This document shows positions 14,945-22,505 of a DNA stretch of 35,440 nucleotides, in pieces. The notes beneath the pieces are model-generated. The model did not search any database, was not told where the DNA came from, and saw nothing but the letters and a program-made list of their open reading frames with translations. A program made the position numbers and the translations under genes. Positions within the stretch are counted from its first letter, which is position 1, and each line of letters opens with the position of its first letter. Source of the DNA: an uncultured Eubacteriales bacterium (GTDB lineage Bacteria; Bacillota; Clostridia; Christensenellales; Aristaeellaceae); assembly GCA_902761825.1 (NCBI GenBank), contig CACWLY010000011.1:1-35440 (forward strand). The letters run 5' to 3'.

Positions 14945-15375
14945 GGTTCCTCCTTGGGATACACCTTTTCAAATTCCTCGCAGACCACCGGCATCCGTTC
15001 GTCGAACGCCATGCCGGCCCGCCGCATTTCTTCCTCGAAAAACGCGCGGTGCGCCCGCCGCCACCCGTTCAGCGACCGGTCGCCCTCGCCTTCGGCGGCG
15101 GCATGCTCCGCCGTCACCCGGTCGAAGGGAGTGACATACACCCGCGTCGTGCGGATCACGCAGACCGCCCGCTCCCGGGAATCGAGGATCACACCGTATT
15201 CCCCGGGCTGCGGCAGCGGTTCGCCCTCCAAAGCGTAAAGCGGATAGGCGGATGCCGTCGCCGTCTTTTTCCCGCTGAGAACCAGCGCTGCCAGGCCGTC
15301 GGGATCGTCTCCGAAGCTCCACGCCTCATACGCGCCTGCGATCCCGCTTTTTTCCCACATTTGCGCGGCCGTCAT
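14941..15375 (-). CDS. ASCH domain protein
   Basis: 144 aa, ATG 15375 chosen because GGGAGG is six bases upstream. ASCH fold marks: SGKKTATASAYPLY (the conserved GKK loop), a GEYGVILDS strand, AVCVIRTTRVYVTPFDRVT and AEGEGDRSLNGWRRAHRAFF. The family is RNA-binding; some members are nucleases or amidohydrolases on modified nucleosides (E. coli YqfB). The specific role here is unknown. It lies between ylbF-like and mltG genes, two bases downstream of the first and overlapping the second. Confidence 0.82.
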   Translation of the reverse strand: MTAAQMWEKSGIAGAYEAWSFGDDPDGLAALVLSGKKTATASAYPLYALEGEPLPQPGEYGVILDSRERAVCVIRTTRVYVTPFDRVTAEHAAAEGEGDRSLNGWRRAHRAFFEEEMRRAGMAFDERMPVVCEEFEKVYPKEEP

Positions 15376-15377
15376 GC

Positions 15378-15731
15378 TCAGCCTCCCATGCCGGGCATTT
15401 CCATGTCCAGCCCGGCGGCGTCGCTCAGCGTTTTGTACACGTCGGCCATCATCTGCTGCACGCGCATTTCGCACAGCAGGAACCGGGAGGTGACGGGCTG
15501 CGCGAACAGCAGCGCGCCGATCTGCTGGAAGCGCTGGGCGTCGGCATCCTGCGCCGCCGTTCCGGCGACCGCCGCGAACTGCAATTGCATCTGCAGCTTT
15601 TTGTACTCCCGGATCAGGGCGCGGTTGGTTTCATTGCCGTTGATTTCTTCCTTCAATTGCCTGTACTCGCGGCAAACGTCGCTTTCGCGGATCGCCCGGG
15701 CCAGGGCGGCGGCTTCGTCGTATACCTGCAT
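15378..15731 (-). CDS. YlbF/YmcA (Com_YlbF) family protein
   Basis: 117 aa. ATG 15731 chosen for AAAGGGG five to six bases upstream. All-helical protein with YDEAAALARAIRESDVCREY at the start, the family's signature position, then LKEEINGNETNRALIREYKK and QMQLQ, followed by a second half with AALLFAQP-like hydrophobic helix and a Met/Gly-rich tail. In B. subtilis YlbF, YmcA and YaaT form the Y-complex, an [Fe-S] protein partner of RNase Y that steers mRNA processing. The gene is 76 bases downstream of the RNase J gene, which fits an RNA decay context. Confidence 0.82.
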   Translation of the reverse strand: MQVYDEAAALARAIRESDVCREYRQLKEEINGNETNRALIREYKKLQMQLQFAAVAGTAAQDADAQRFQQIGALLFAQPVTSRFLLCEMRVQQMMADVYKTLSDAAGLDMEMPGMGG

Positions 15732-15766
15732 TGTTTCCCCTTTCGGCGCATTCATGCGCACGTCAA

Positions 15767-15794
15767 AACGGCGGCCGGAAACCCGACCGCCGTT
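15767..15794 (-). terminator. Terminator-like hairpin after rnjA
   Basis: Perfect 8-bp stem AACGGCGG/CCGCCGTT (15767-15774 with 15787-15794) with a 12-base loop, starting 13 bases past the rnjA stop. Only four T follow on the minus strand, so termination may be partial. Confidence 0.5.
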
Positions 15795-15806
15795 ATTATA
15801 CCATAT

Positions 15807-17471
15807 TTATCCCAAATCCACAATCACGGGCAGGATCATGGGATTGCGCTTGATCTTTTCAAAGATATAGTGATGCAGCTCATCCTTGATGCGGGTCTTG
15901 ATGCTGGGCCAGTCGCTGCCCTCGATGCGGCCGTAGCTGGCGATGATGCTGCGCACGCTTTCGCGTATGCCTTCGATCAGGTTTTCGTTTTCGCGCACGT
16001 ACACGAAGCCGCGGCTGATCACATCGGGGCCGGAAACCAGCACGCAGTTTGTGCGGTCGAAGGCCATCGCGACGATGATCAGGCCATCCTGGCTCAGGTG
16101 CTTGCGGTCGCGCAGCACCACGTTGCCCACGTCGCCTATGCCGAGGCCGTCCACCAGCACGGTGCCGGTGGGCACTTCGCCCGCGATGCTCACGCTGTCG
16201 GGGCCGAGCTCGATCACCTGGCCGTTTTCGGGCAGGATGATGTTCTGCCGCGGCATGCCCATGTTCTCGGCCATCTCGCCGTGCTGCCACAGCATGCGGT
16301 ATTCGCCGTGGACGGGGATGAAATACTTGGGATTCACCAGCGCGTGGAAGAGCTTGATTTCCTCCTGGCAAGCGTGGCCGGAAACGTGCACCTCGGCCAT
16401 GGCGTCGTAAATGACCTCCGCCCCGCAGCGATACAGCTGGTTGATGACGCGGGAGACGAAGATTTCGTTGCCGGGAATGGCCGAAGCGCTGATGATCACC
16501 TTGTCGGAGGGCTTGATCTGCAGCTTCCGGTGCTCGGAAAACGCCATGCGGGTAAGGCCGGCCAGCGGCTCGCCCTGGCTGCCCGTGGTCAGGATCACCA
16601 ATTCATCGTCGCGGAAACGGTCCAGATCGTCCATTTCCAGCAGGAAGCCCTCGGGCACTTGCAGTTCTCCCAGCTCCATGGCCACCTGGGAGACGTTCAC
16701 CATGCTGCGGCCCACAAAGCAGATCTTGCGGTTGAAGCGCACGGCGCAGTCCACCACCTGCTGCAGGCGGCCCACGTTGCTGGAGAACATGGCGATGATC
16801 ACGCGCCCCTGGGCGTTGCTCATCTGGGTGTTGAAGGTGTCGGTGATCTTGCGCTCGCTCATGGTGTAGCCCGGACGTTCCACGTTGGTGCTCTCGCACA
16901 GCAGCGCAAGCACGCCGTTATCGCCCAGGGCGGCAAGCGTATGCAGGTCCGTCATTTCGCCGTCGATGGGCGTAAAATCAACCTTGAAGTCGCCGGAGCA
17001 GACCACCGTGCCCACAGGGCAGGTGATCGCCAGGGCGAAAGCGCCGGGAATGGAGTGCGTCACCTTGATGAAGCGCACGGTAAAGCAGCCGAGGCGGATC
17101 ACCTGACGGGGCTGCACGGTATTGAGCGTAACGCCGTTGACGCGATGCTCCTTGAGCTTGTTTTCGATCAGCGCCATCGTCAGCCTGCTGCCGTACAGCG
17201 GAGCGGGCACCTGAGCCGCCACGTATGGGATGGCTCCGATATGATCCTCGTGCCCGTGGGTGAACACATAGCCGCGCACGCGATCCTTGTTCGCCACCAG
17301 GTAACTGGCGTCCGGGATCACCAGATCGATGCCCAGCATGTCGTCCTTGGGAAACATGGAACCGCAATCCACCACGATGATGTCCTTGTCGTACTCGAAC
17401 ACCGTGATGTTTTTGCCAAACTCGTCTATGCCGCCCAAGGGGATGATCCGCAGTTTGGGATTATTAACCAT
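15807..17471 (-). CDS. rnjA: Ribonuclease J
   Basis: 554 aa, the usual RNase J length. ATG 17471; AAGGAG is about 12 bases upstream, a longer gap than normal. Metallo-beta-lactamase motifs: HGHEDHIGAIPY (about 73-84), the CSGDFKVDFTP strand, beta-CASP parts GRVIIAMFSSNVGRLQ and VILTTGSQGEP, IPGNE, HVSGHACQEE and PVHGEYRM, then a C-terminal domain. It is a 5'-3' exonuclease and endonuclease in mRNA and rRNA maturation in the cytoplasm. It has its own upstream region of 183 bases and ends with a hairpin. Confidence 0.95.
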   Translation of the reverse strand: MVNNPKLRIIPLGGIDEFGKNITVFEYDKDIIVVDCGSMFPKDDMLGIDLVIPDASYLVANKDRVRGYVFTHGHEDHIGAIPYVAAQVPAPLYGSRLTMALIENKLKEHRVNGVTLNTVQPRQVIRLGCFTVRFIKVTHSIPGAFALAITCPVGTVVCSGDFKVDFTPIDGEMTDLHTLAALGDNGVLALLCESTNVERPGYTMSERKITDTFNTQMSNAQGRVIIAMFSSNVGRLQQVVDCAVRFNRKICFVGRSMVNVSQVAMELGELQVPEGFLLEMDDLDRFRDDELVILTTGSQGEPLAGLTRMAFSEHRKLQIKPSDKVIISASAIPGNEIFVSRVINQLYRCGAEVIYDAMAEVHVSGHACQEEIKLFHALVNPKYFIPVHGEYRMLWQHGEMAENMGMPRQNIILPENGQVIELGPDSVSIAGEVPTGTVLVDGLGIGDVGNVVLRDRKHLSQDGLIIVAMAFDRTNCVLVSGPDVISRGFVYVRENENLIEGIRESVRSIIASYGRIEGSDWPSIKTRIKDELHHYIFEKIKRNPMILPVIVDLG

Positions 17472-17576
17472 AAGATAATCTTTCTCCTTGAGTTCTCTTG
17501 ATATTCGGGGCGGTATTCAATCTATAACGATTCAAGTCTGCGAAACATATGCGCAAGACTTTTTAACCTGAATAAA

Positions 17577-17602
17577 GCATACCACAAAATGTTGTGGAAT
17601 GC
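17577..17602. promoter_or_regulatory. Inverted repeat in the trxA-rnjA intergenic region
   Basis: GCAT-A-CCACAA-AATG-TTGTGG-A-ATGC: ten paired bases with one mismatch. It lies about 75 bases beyond the trxA side of the gap, upstream of rnjA (minus strand). It may be an operator or an mRNA leader hairpin; no T-run follows on the minus strand. Clear promoter hexamers for rnjA could not be assigned. Confidence 0.35.
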
Positions 17603-17654
17603 TATATCCAATTATGACGAAAAATGAGAAGATTTATTGTGGATGCCTGTTATA

Positions 17655-17969
17655 TTACAGGCCAAGCAGCTCTAAAATATCTTCTTTTTCGATCACGCCG
17701 ACGCTGCGGCGCACTTCCCGTCCCTTTTCAAAAACGATCAGCGTGGGAATGGAAGCGACGCGGTATTTGCGCGCGAGCTCCATTTCCTCATCCACGTTCA
17801 GCTTGCCCACGATGGCGCGGCCTTCGGTTTCCTCGGCCACTTCCTCCACGACGGGGCCCAGCATGCGGCAGGGCGCGCACCAGGTAGCCCAGAAATCCAC
17901 CAGCACGGGCTTGTCGGCGGAGAGCACCTCGGATTCAAAATTGGCGACGGTAAACTTTTTTTCGCTCAT
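17655..17969 (-). CDS. trxA: Thioredoxin
   Basis: 104 aa, ATG 17969 with AAAGGA nine bases upstream. Typical thioredoxin: [15 protein letters not shown] with the redox pair C31/C34, [16 protein letters not shown] and the cis-proline loop [10 protein letters not shown]. Note Ala in place of Gly in the CxxC (CAPC rather than CGPC), seen in other thioredoxins. There is no signal peptide, so it is cytoplasmic. It is the last gene after the RseC-like gene (four-base gap). The likely partner reductase TrxB is encoded at 28313-29224. Confidence 0.92.
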   Translation of the reverse strand: MSEKKFTVANFESEVLSADKPVLVDFWATWCAPCRMLGPVVEEVAEETEGRAIVGKLNVDEEMELARKYRVASIPTLIVFEKGREVRRSVGVIEKEDILELLGL

Positions 17970-17973
17970 GAAC

Positions 17974-18399
17974 TTATTTCCTTTCCGTTTTCACTGTTTC
18001 GGCAGGGTGTACATGGATCACCGACGGACGCCACCCCGGACGCGTACGCAGGCGAAGATCAATGGCGCGGGCGCCAAGCGCGCCGAGCGCCAGTCCAATC
18101 AGAGACAAAAGCAGGGAGAAGCCGTCGGACAGGCCAAAGGCGTATCCTGCGGCCAGCCCCAGCAGCATCAGCGCCAGGGGCAGGACGTACACCAGCAAGG
18201 AGGCTTTCAACGTCCGGGCTTCGGGCATCTGCACGTCCACCACGTCGCCCACCTCGGCCCGGCCAAATACCGTCAGCAGCTCCTGCCTGGGCAGAAAGCC
18301 CTTGGAGCAGCCCTTGCAGCCTTCGCAGGCGTCCGGGCGTTCAAAGCAGACGCGCAGCTCCTCGCCCTTCTTTTCTTTCACGAAACCGGTCCTGACCAT
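17974..18399 (-). CDS. RseC/MucC-like membrane protein
   Basis: 141 aa. ATG 18399 chosen for AAGGAG upstream. The N-terminal part has the Cys pattern of RseC proteins ([19 protein letters not shown]; four Cys that could hold an Fe-S cluster), then a [10 protein letters not shown] strand and two membrane helices (about 75-95 and 100-120) and a short basic tail. In proteobacteria RseC is linked to the SoxR reducing system next to Rnf; clostridial members often lie near redox genes. Here it is between spoIIIAH and trxA, so a membrane redox role with thioredoxin is a fair guess but only that. Confidence 0.75.
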   Translation of the reverse strand: MVRTGFVKEKKGEELRVCFERPDACEGCKGCSKGFLPRQELLTVFGRAEVGDVVDVQMPEARTLKASLLVYVLPLALMLLGLAAGYAFGLSDGFSLLLSLIGLALGALGARAIDLRLRTRPGWRPSVIHVHPAETVKTERK

Positions 18400-18445
18400 A
18401 CTTGCTCCTTGCAATCCCATGATAACAGTATACGCCGGTATTCTA

Positions 18446-18913
18446 TCACAAATACGCGCATTCGTCCAGTATTATCACATTTTCAGGCGGGATATCCGCG
18501 ATCCGCGAGCAGATTTCGATGATTTTCTGCGCGTCGGAACCGCCGAGCTTCTCCCGGACGTACAGCGCGGCGTCCCGCCGCCGCAGCACGCACACCGCCT
18601 CCCCGTGCCCCAAGGAAGCCAGCGCGCCTTCCACCGCCCGCTCGTTCTCGGCCCGCGATATCAGTTCGGCAAGCGCGCCCGCCGCCGTTTCGTCCTTTTC
18701 GGCCAGCGCCGTCAGCGCGGCCATTTCCTCCGCGCGCTGCCGCTCCCGCTGCTGCCGGCAGTCCGGAGCCTGCGTGACCGTGACGCGGGCGAAAACGCGC
18801 TCCACCGGGATCGCGCCGACGCGGTCCGCGCCTTCTTCCCTCAGATAAAACGCGCTGAGCGCCGCGCACAGCATCAGCGCGGCCATCGCCCCGCGGGAGA
18901 CGCGCTTACGCAT
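18446..18913 (-). CDS. spoIIIAH: Stage III sporulation protein AH
   Basis: 155 aa, ATG 18913, GGAGGA six bases upstream inside the end of spoIIIAG. A single N-terminal membrane segment (AMAALMLCAALSAFYL), then a helical stretch rich in Arg/Gln/Glu and the YscJ/FliF-like ring domain (GGSDAQKIIEICSRIADIPP). SpoIIIAH in the mother-cell membrane pairs with SpoIIQ of the forespore to form the feeding channel. It is shorter than the B. subtilis protein (218 aa), missing part of the linker. It is the last spoIIIA gene. Confidence 0.88.
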   Translation of the reverse strand: MRKRVSRGAMAALMLCAALSAFYLREEGADRVGAIPVERVFARVTVTQAPDCRQQRERQRAEEMAALTALAEKDETAAGALAELISRAENERAVEGALASLGHGEAVCVLRRRDAALYVREKLGGSDAQKIIEICSRIADIPPENVIILDECAYL

Positions 18914-18914
18914 A

Positions 18915-19334
18915 TTATTCCTCCATTTCCAGCACCAATACATTTTCCGGCGAAAGCGACAGCAGCGTTTCCAGCGCTTCGGTCAGGCGCAGGCGCACGG
19001 CCATCTGTCCCGCGCCCTGCGCCACGGCCAGCGCCCCGGTCACCTGTTTCGCCCCGCCGAACGCGCCGCCCGTTTCGCCGTAATAGAGCGTCAGGCGCAC
19101 CCGGCCCGCCCCCTGAACGGCGGAAAGCGTATCGGCCAGCCGCTTTTCCTCCCGCGTCATCCCGCCGCCGTCCTCGCGACCGATCAGCAGAAGCGCCGCT
19201 GCCAGGAGCAGAAGGAAAAGCAGGATCGCCGGTTTTTTCCGCAGAACCGCCTTTATTGCGTCCAGCCGCGCAAAAGCTGCCGGAGCGCCAGCAGCATGCC
19301 CAGCGTCGTCATGAAGCCCATTAGTCTGTCGCAC
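18915..19334 (-). CDS. spoIIIAG: Stage III sporulation protein AG (start uncertain)
   Basis: The reliable part runs from about 19265 to the stop at 18915: a membrane segment KPAILLFLLLLAAALLLIG, then TREEKRLADTLSAVQGAGRV, VTGALAVAQGAGQM and a YscJ-like ring helix ALETLLSLSPENVLVL. These match SpoIIIAG, which forms a large ring in the channel. No ATG exists in frame near the membrane segment. GTG 19334 is given here; GTG 19433 overlaps the spoIIIAE stop but would add a His/Gly/Ala-rich stretch that looks like out-of-frame spoIIIAF. CTG at 19265 is another option. It is short compared with the usual about 200 aa. Confidence 0.75.
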   Translation of the reverse strand: MRQTNGLHDDAGHAAGAPAAFARLDAIKAVLRKKPAILLFLLLLAAALLLIGREDGGGMTREEKRLADTLSAVQGAGRVRLTLYYGETGGAFGGAKQVTGALAVAQGAGQMAVRLRLTEALETLLSLSPENVLVLEMEE

Positions 19335-19423
19335 AGCCTGCCCGCCGGCCCGTCCGGCATCAGCATGCCCGCCGCCATGCGCAGCAGGGACAGCATGCTC
19401 ACGCTGCGCAGAAAAGCCTTCAT
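19253..19423 (-). CDS. spoIIIAF: Minimal SpoIIIAF-like two-helix membrane protein
   Basis: 56 aa, between spoIIIAE and spoIIIAG where spoIIIAF always lies. ATG 19423, GAGG about nine bases upstream. Reads as two membrane helices separated by a short loop: RSVSMLSLLRMAAGMLMP, DGPAGRLCDRLMG, then FMTTLGMLLALRQLL. This matches the N-terminal pattern of SpoIIIAF (helix, Pro-containing loop, basic stretch, helix). The usual C-terminal ring-forming domain of about 120 residues is absent, since the TAA at 19253 is followed directly by spoIIIAG. Composition is that of a real membrane protein in this frame and not in the overlapping one. A gene caller would probably miss it. Confidence 0.65.
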   Translation of the reverse strand: MKAFLRSVSMLSLLRMAAGMLMPDGPAGRLCDRLMGFMTTLGMLLALRQLLRGWTQ

Positions 19424-19429
19424 TCTGTT

Positions 19430-20548
19430 TCACCTCAGCCCCACCGTCAGGTTGCCAACCGCCAGCATCTGCGCCACAAGCAGGATAAACATGGCGCCTA
19501 CCGACAGTTCAATGATAAACAGCAGCATCAGCACGTCGGAAAAATCATGGATCATGCCCGAAACCCGCCCGGGCACGGCCGGCTGCAGCAGCGCCGCGCA
19601 CAGCCGGTAGGTCATGACGGCGCACAGCAGCCGGAGCATGGGAAGCCCGGCTACCGACAGGAGCAGAAACAGCCCCGTCATGCCCAGGGCGTTCTTGATC
19701 AGCATCGCGCAGCCCACCAGCGTATCCATGGTATCGGCGAACATGCCGCCCACCACCGGCACCAGGTTATCGACCGCGTACTTGGCCGCGCGGATGCCAA
19801 TGCCGTCGGCGGCCGCCGCCGTCATTCCCTGCATGGCGGTGACGCCGATAAACACGGTAAAGGCCGCTCCCAGCGTCCAGGAAGCGCCTGAGCGCAGCAG
19901 CGCGGCCAGCCTGGAAAGGCGCATGCGCGGCGACAGATGATCGAGCAGCGTGACCGCCGCAACGCCCAGCGCAAGCTGCAACGAAACGCTGCGCACCAGC
20001 GCCGTCATGGTGCCGCTCGCCGCCGATATGGCGGGCTTGAACAGCGCCGCGCCGCTGGTTGCGCCCACCGCCGCGAGCAGCGTCAGCAGCATGGGAAAAA
20101 GCGTGCGCATCAATTCCGCCATGCGCGTCACCGTCCGGTCGGCCTCCCCCAGATAGATGCGCAGATCGGCCGCGAGCACCGACGCGAGCACCAGGAAGCA
20201 GGCGCTTTCGGCCATGTCCGCCACGCCGTTTTTGCCGCCGCCCACGCTGCCCGCCAGCGCGCACAGCAGGGCGGGCGCGATCAGCCCGAGCATGCGCGTC
20301 ATGCTGACCTTCATCTCTCCCAAAGCCGCTTCGCCCATCGCCCGGGCGGTCTCGGCGGCGTCCCACACGGCTTCCCCCTTCGCCAGGCGCAAAAGCAGAT
20401 CGCCGATCCCACGCTGGCCGGAAACCTGCTCCAGCGCGGGCACGTCCACGCTGTCCAGCGCTTTTTTCAGCCCTTCGTCCAGCCCTTCGGCTTGTCCCGG
20501 GCGGCAAAAGAGCAGCAAAAGCAGCACCGTCGGCAGCAGCTTTTTCAT
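19430..20548 (-). CDS. spoIIIAE: Stage III sporulation protein AE
   Basis: 372 aa. ATG 20548 overlaps the spoIIIAD stop (ATGA) and has GGAGAG eight bases upstream. A cleavable signal peptide (KKLLPTVLLLLLFCRPGQAEG) is followed by a soluble part and several membrane helices: LIAPALLCALAGSV, ACFLVLASVLAA, LFPMLLTLLAAVGATSGAAL and more towards the end (LMLLFIIELSVGAMFILLVA). The polytopic layout and the VPVVGGMFADTMDTLVG segment match SpoIIIAE. It is part of the mother-cell channel complex in the outer forespore membrane. Confidence 0.92.
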   Translation of the reverse strand: MKKLLPTVLLLLLFCRPGQAEGLDEGLKKALDSVDVPALEQVSGQRGIGDLLLRLAKGEAVWDAAETARAMGEAALGEMKVSMTRMLGLIAPALLCALAGSVGGGKNGVADMAESACFLVLASVLAADLRIYLGEADRTVTRMAELMRTLFPMLLTLLAAVGATSGAALFKPAISAASGTMTALVRSVSLQLALGVAAVTLLDHLSPRMRLSRLAALLRSGASWTLGAAFTVFIGVTAMQGMTAAAADGIGIRAAKYAVDNLVPVVGGMFADTMDTLVGCAMLIKNALGMTGLFLLLSVAGLPMLRLLCAVMTYRLCAALLQPAVPGRVSGMIHDFSDVLMLLFIIELSVGAMFILLVAQMLAVGNLTVGLR

Positions 20549-20934
20549 GCGGTCAGCTCTCCGATCAGCTGCGCCATCTGCCGGAGCATCGGGGCCGAAA
20601 GCGTCATCAGCATGATCTTCGCGCCCATTTCGACCCGCAGCGCGATGCTCTCCTCTCCGGCGTCCCGGCACGCCTGGGCCGCCAGCTCCCCGGCAAAAGC
20701 CACGCCCAGCATTTTCAGGATGAGCGTCATTTGCTCCCTGCCGTTCTCCGCCGCGCGCGCGATCCCGGACAGCGTTTCCGCCGCCTCGCGCAAGGGATCG
20801 ATCAGCGCGGCCAGAAGCGCCGCGCCGGCGAAGAGCGTAAAGGCCCAGCCCATGGGTTTGTCCGCCGTTTTCAGCGTCAGGCCGATCACCGCCGCCGCGA
20901 CCGCCAGACCCAGGATCTTCCAGAAGCTCTCCAT
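20545..20934 (-). CDS. spoIIIAD: Stage III sporulation protein AD
   Basis: 129 aa, ATG 20934 sharing one base with the spoIIIAC stop (TGATG). Two N-terminal membrane helices (ILGLAVAAAVIGLTL and WAFTLFAGAALLAALI) and a third near FAGELAAQACRDAGEE, which is the conserved signature of SpoIIIAD. Length agrees with the family (about 130 aa). It works in the membrane part of the SpoIIIA-SpoIIQ complex. Confidence 0.92.
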   Translation of the reverse strand: MESFWKILGLAVAAAVIGLTLKTADKPMGWAFTLFAGAALLAALIDPLREAAETLSGIARAAENGREQMTLILKMLGVAFAGELAAQACRDAGEESIALRVEMGAKIMLMTLSAPMLRQMAQLIGELTA

Positions 20935-21131
20935 CAGTACAGGCCGAAAATGCTCTGGACGCTGGAAAAAAGCTCGGCTACCAGCGATACCACCAGCGTC
21001 AGCACGATCGCAAGCCCGGCGATCGTTGTCAGCGTGGCAAGCTCCTCCCGTCCCGCCCGGTTCAGGATCTGGGCGATCACCGTGACCAGAATGCCGATCC
21101 CCGCGATGCGAAGCAGCTGCTGCACCTGCAT
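20934..21131 (-). CDS. spoIIIAC: Stage III sporulation protein AC
   Basis: 65 aa, the normal length. ATG 21131 with GGGGGAGG six bases upstream. Begins MQVQQLLRIAGIGILVTVIA and has a second helix LTTIAGLAIVLTLVVSLV, the two-helix hairpin of SpoIIIAC (like SpoIIIAD, similar to type III secretion FliQ-like proteins). It is coupled to spoIIIAD by a one-base overlap. Confidence 0.92.
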   Translation of the reverse strand: MQVQQLLRIAGIGILVTVIAQILNRAGREELATLTTIAGLAIVLTLVVSLVAELFSSVQSIFGLY

Positions 21132-21145
21132 GCCTTGCCTCCCCC

Positions 21146-21625
21146 TTACCAAAGTATCAGAAAAACGCAGACGCCGGACAGAAGCCCCAGCGTCACATAC
21201 AGCCGTTCGTCGGCGTCGCGCCTGCGGTCGCTGTCCCGGCAGAAATCCCCGAAGCGTTCCAGACCATAGGCGATGGCCGCGCCGATCTCCCCGCGCCCGC
21301 CGGCCGAAAGCGCCCGAAGGACCGACAGCAGCACGGTCCATTCTTCCGCGCGCAGCAGCCGCCCGCGGCCCTTTGACTCAAGCATCGCCGCGGCGTCCGC
21401 GCCCTCGGTCTCCACCGCGCCCGCGATATCGCGCAGCGCGGGCACGTCATAGGCCCCCGCACGCAGGATCTGGGCGCAGGTCGAGCGGGCGAAAGCGCAG
21501 GAAGCGTACATGGCGGTCAGCGCGCGCTGCCAGGCGCGAAGATACGCGCAGCGCGCCCGAAGGCGCACAGCGGCAGCCGCGCCAAGCGCCGCGCAGACCG
21601 TTCCCAGCATCAGCGGGCCAAGCAT
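21146..21625 (-). CDS. spoIIIAB: Stage III sporulation protein AB
   Basis: 159 aa. ATG 21625 lies 16 bases inside spoIIIAA, with GGAAGG upstream. N-terminal membrane helix (GPLMLGTVCAALGAAAAVRL), a long helical domain typical of GspF/T2SF-like SpoIIIAB (LRAEEWTVLLSVLRALSAGGRGE), and a C-terminal membrane helix (YVTLGLLSGVCVFLIL). The length is close to the B. subtilis protein (171 aa). Alanine and arginine content is high but matches the GC-rich gene set. Confidence 0.9.
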   Translation of the reverse strand: MLGPLMLGTVCAALGAAAAVRLRARCAYLRAWQRALTAMYASCAFARSTCAQILRAGAYDVPALRDIAGAVETEGADAAAMLESKGRGRLLRAEEWTVLLSVLRALSAGGRGEIGAAIAYGLERFGDFCRDSDRRRDADERLYVTLGLLSGVCVFLILW

Positions 21626-22473
21626 GCGCCTTCCAGCACCTCCCCGGCGGTCGCAATCAGCAGAACGCGCCTTTGATGCAGGAATACGACCCGCGACACC
21701 GTTCCTTCGGCGAGCAGCAGGCGGATGCCCTGCCTCGCGCACAGATCGGCCGCGCTGCCCGCGTGCGCCGTCGCGAGCACCGGCACGCCGCAGGCCGCCG
21801 CCTCGCGCACGGCCAGGCATTCGTCTGCGCCGTACAGTTCGTCGGTCGCCAGCAGCCTCGGGCTCATGGCCCGCAGAAGCCAGCGCATGGCCGCGCCCTT
21901 GGGGCAGCCGTCCACCACGTGCGTGCGCATGCCCACATCCAGCTGCGGCACGCCATCCACGCAGGCCGCGACCTCGCCGCGCTCGTCCGCCAGGCCGACC
22001 ACCGTGCCCTCATCCGACAGGATGCGCACGGCGTCCCGCAGCATGGTCGTCTTTCCGCTGCCGGGCGCGCCGGCTATCAGCACGCCGCCGCCCTGCCGGA
22101 CGCAGGCCGCAAGCCGCCTGCCGCAGCCCGGCGCTTCATGCGCCACGCGGATGCATACGCTGCCGATCCCGTGCAGCAGCAGCCCTTCCGGCTCGGGCGT
22201 CACATGCCCGCAGAGTCCCATCCGGTGTCCGTTCTCCAGCGTGATATAGCCTTCCTTCGCGCCGGCAGACAGGCGCAGCATGCGCAGGCTCAGCCTTTGC
22301 GCCAGGTCGTCCAGCTCGCCGGCCTCCAGGATGTATTCCGTCATGTATTCCCCTTCCGTGCCGTATACGGCGCAGGGGCGTCCGGCAAACAGCCGGATAT
22401 CGCAGATCGTATCGGGATCGAGGCATCCCAGCTCCCTTTGCAGGGGCTGCGGAAAACATTTCAGCAATTCCAT
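21610..22473 (-). CDS. spoIIIAA: Stage III sporulation protein AA (ATPase)
   Basis: 287 aa, secretion-type ATPase powering the feeding channel. Walker A GAPGSGKTT at 135-143, a VGLADERGEVAAC region, the Walker B-like LLATDELYG and a C-terminal AHAG segment (SAADLCARQG). It starts at ATG 22473 but has no Shine-Dalgarno; the six bases before the ATG are preceded by CATAGAAT, a sigma-E-like -10 box. It is 32 bases downstream of the L,D-transpeptidase stop, so it may be read from that gene's promoter, from its own, or both. Confidence 0.93.
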   Translation of the reverse strand: MELLKCFPQPLQRELGCLDPDTICDIRLFAGRPCAVYGTEGEYMTEYILEAGELDDLAQRLSLRMLRLSAGAKEGYITLENGHRMGLCGHVTPEPEGLLLHGIGSVCIRVAHEAPGCGRRLAACVRQGGGVLIAGAPGSGKTTMLRDAVRILSDEGTVVGLADERGEVAACVDGVPQLDVGMRTHVVDGCPKGAAMRWLLRAMSPRLLATDELYGADECLAVREAAACGVPVLATAHAGSAADLCARQGIRLLLAEGTVSRVVFLHQRRVLLIATAGEVLEGACLAR

Positions 22474-22479
22474 GGTACC

Positions 22480-22487
22480 ATTCTATG
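22480..22487 (-). promoter_or_regulatory. Candidate sigma-E -10 box directly before spoIIIAA
   Basis: CATAGAAT on the minus strand (seven of eight positions of CATACANT) ends six bases before the spoIIIAA ATG. No good -35 (KMATATT) lies 13-15 bases upstream. If used, the mRNA would be almost leaderless, which fits the missing ribosome site. Confidence 0.3.
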
Positions 22488-22505
22488 CGGCGCTTTCCCG
22501 CAAAA

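Noticed and set aside
19430..19433. GTG 19433 as the true spoIIIAG start
   Set aside because: It overlaps the spoIIIAE stop neatly, but the first 55 residues would be a His/Gly/Ala-rich stretch while another frame over the same bases gives a SpoIIIAF-like membrane hairpin. Kept only as an alternative.
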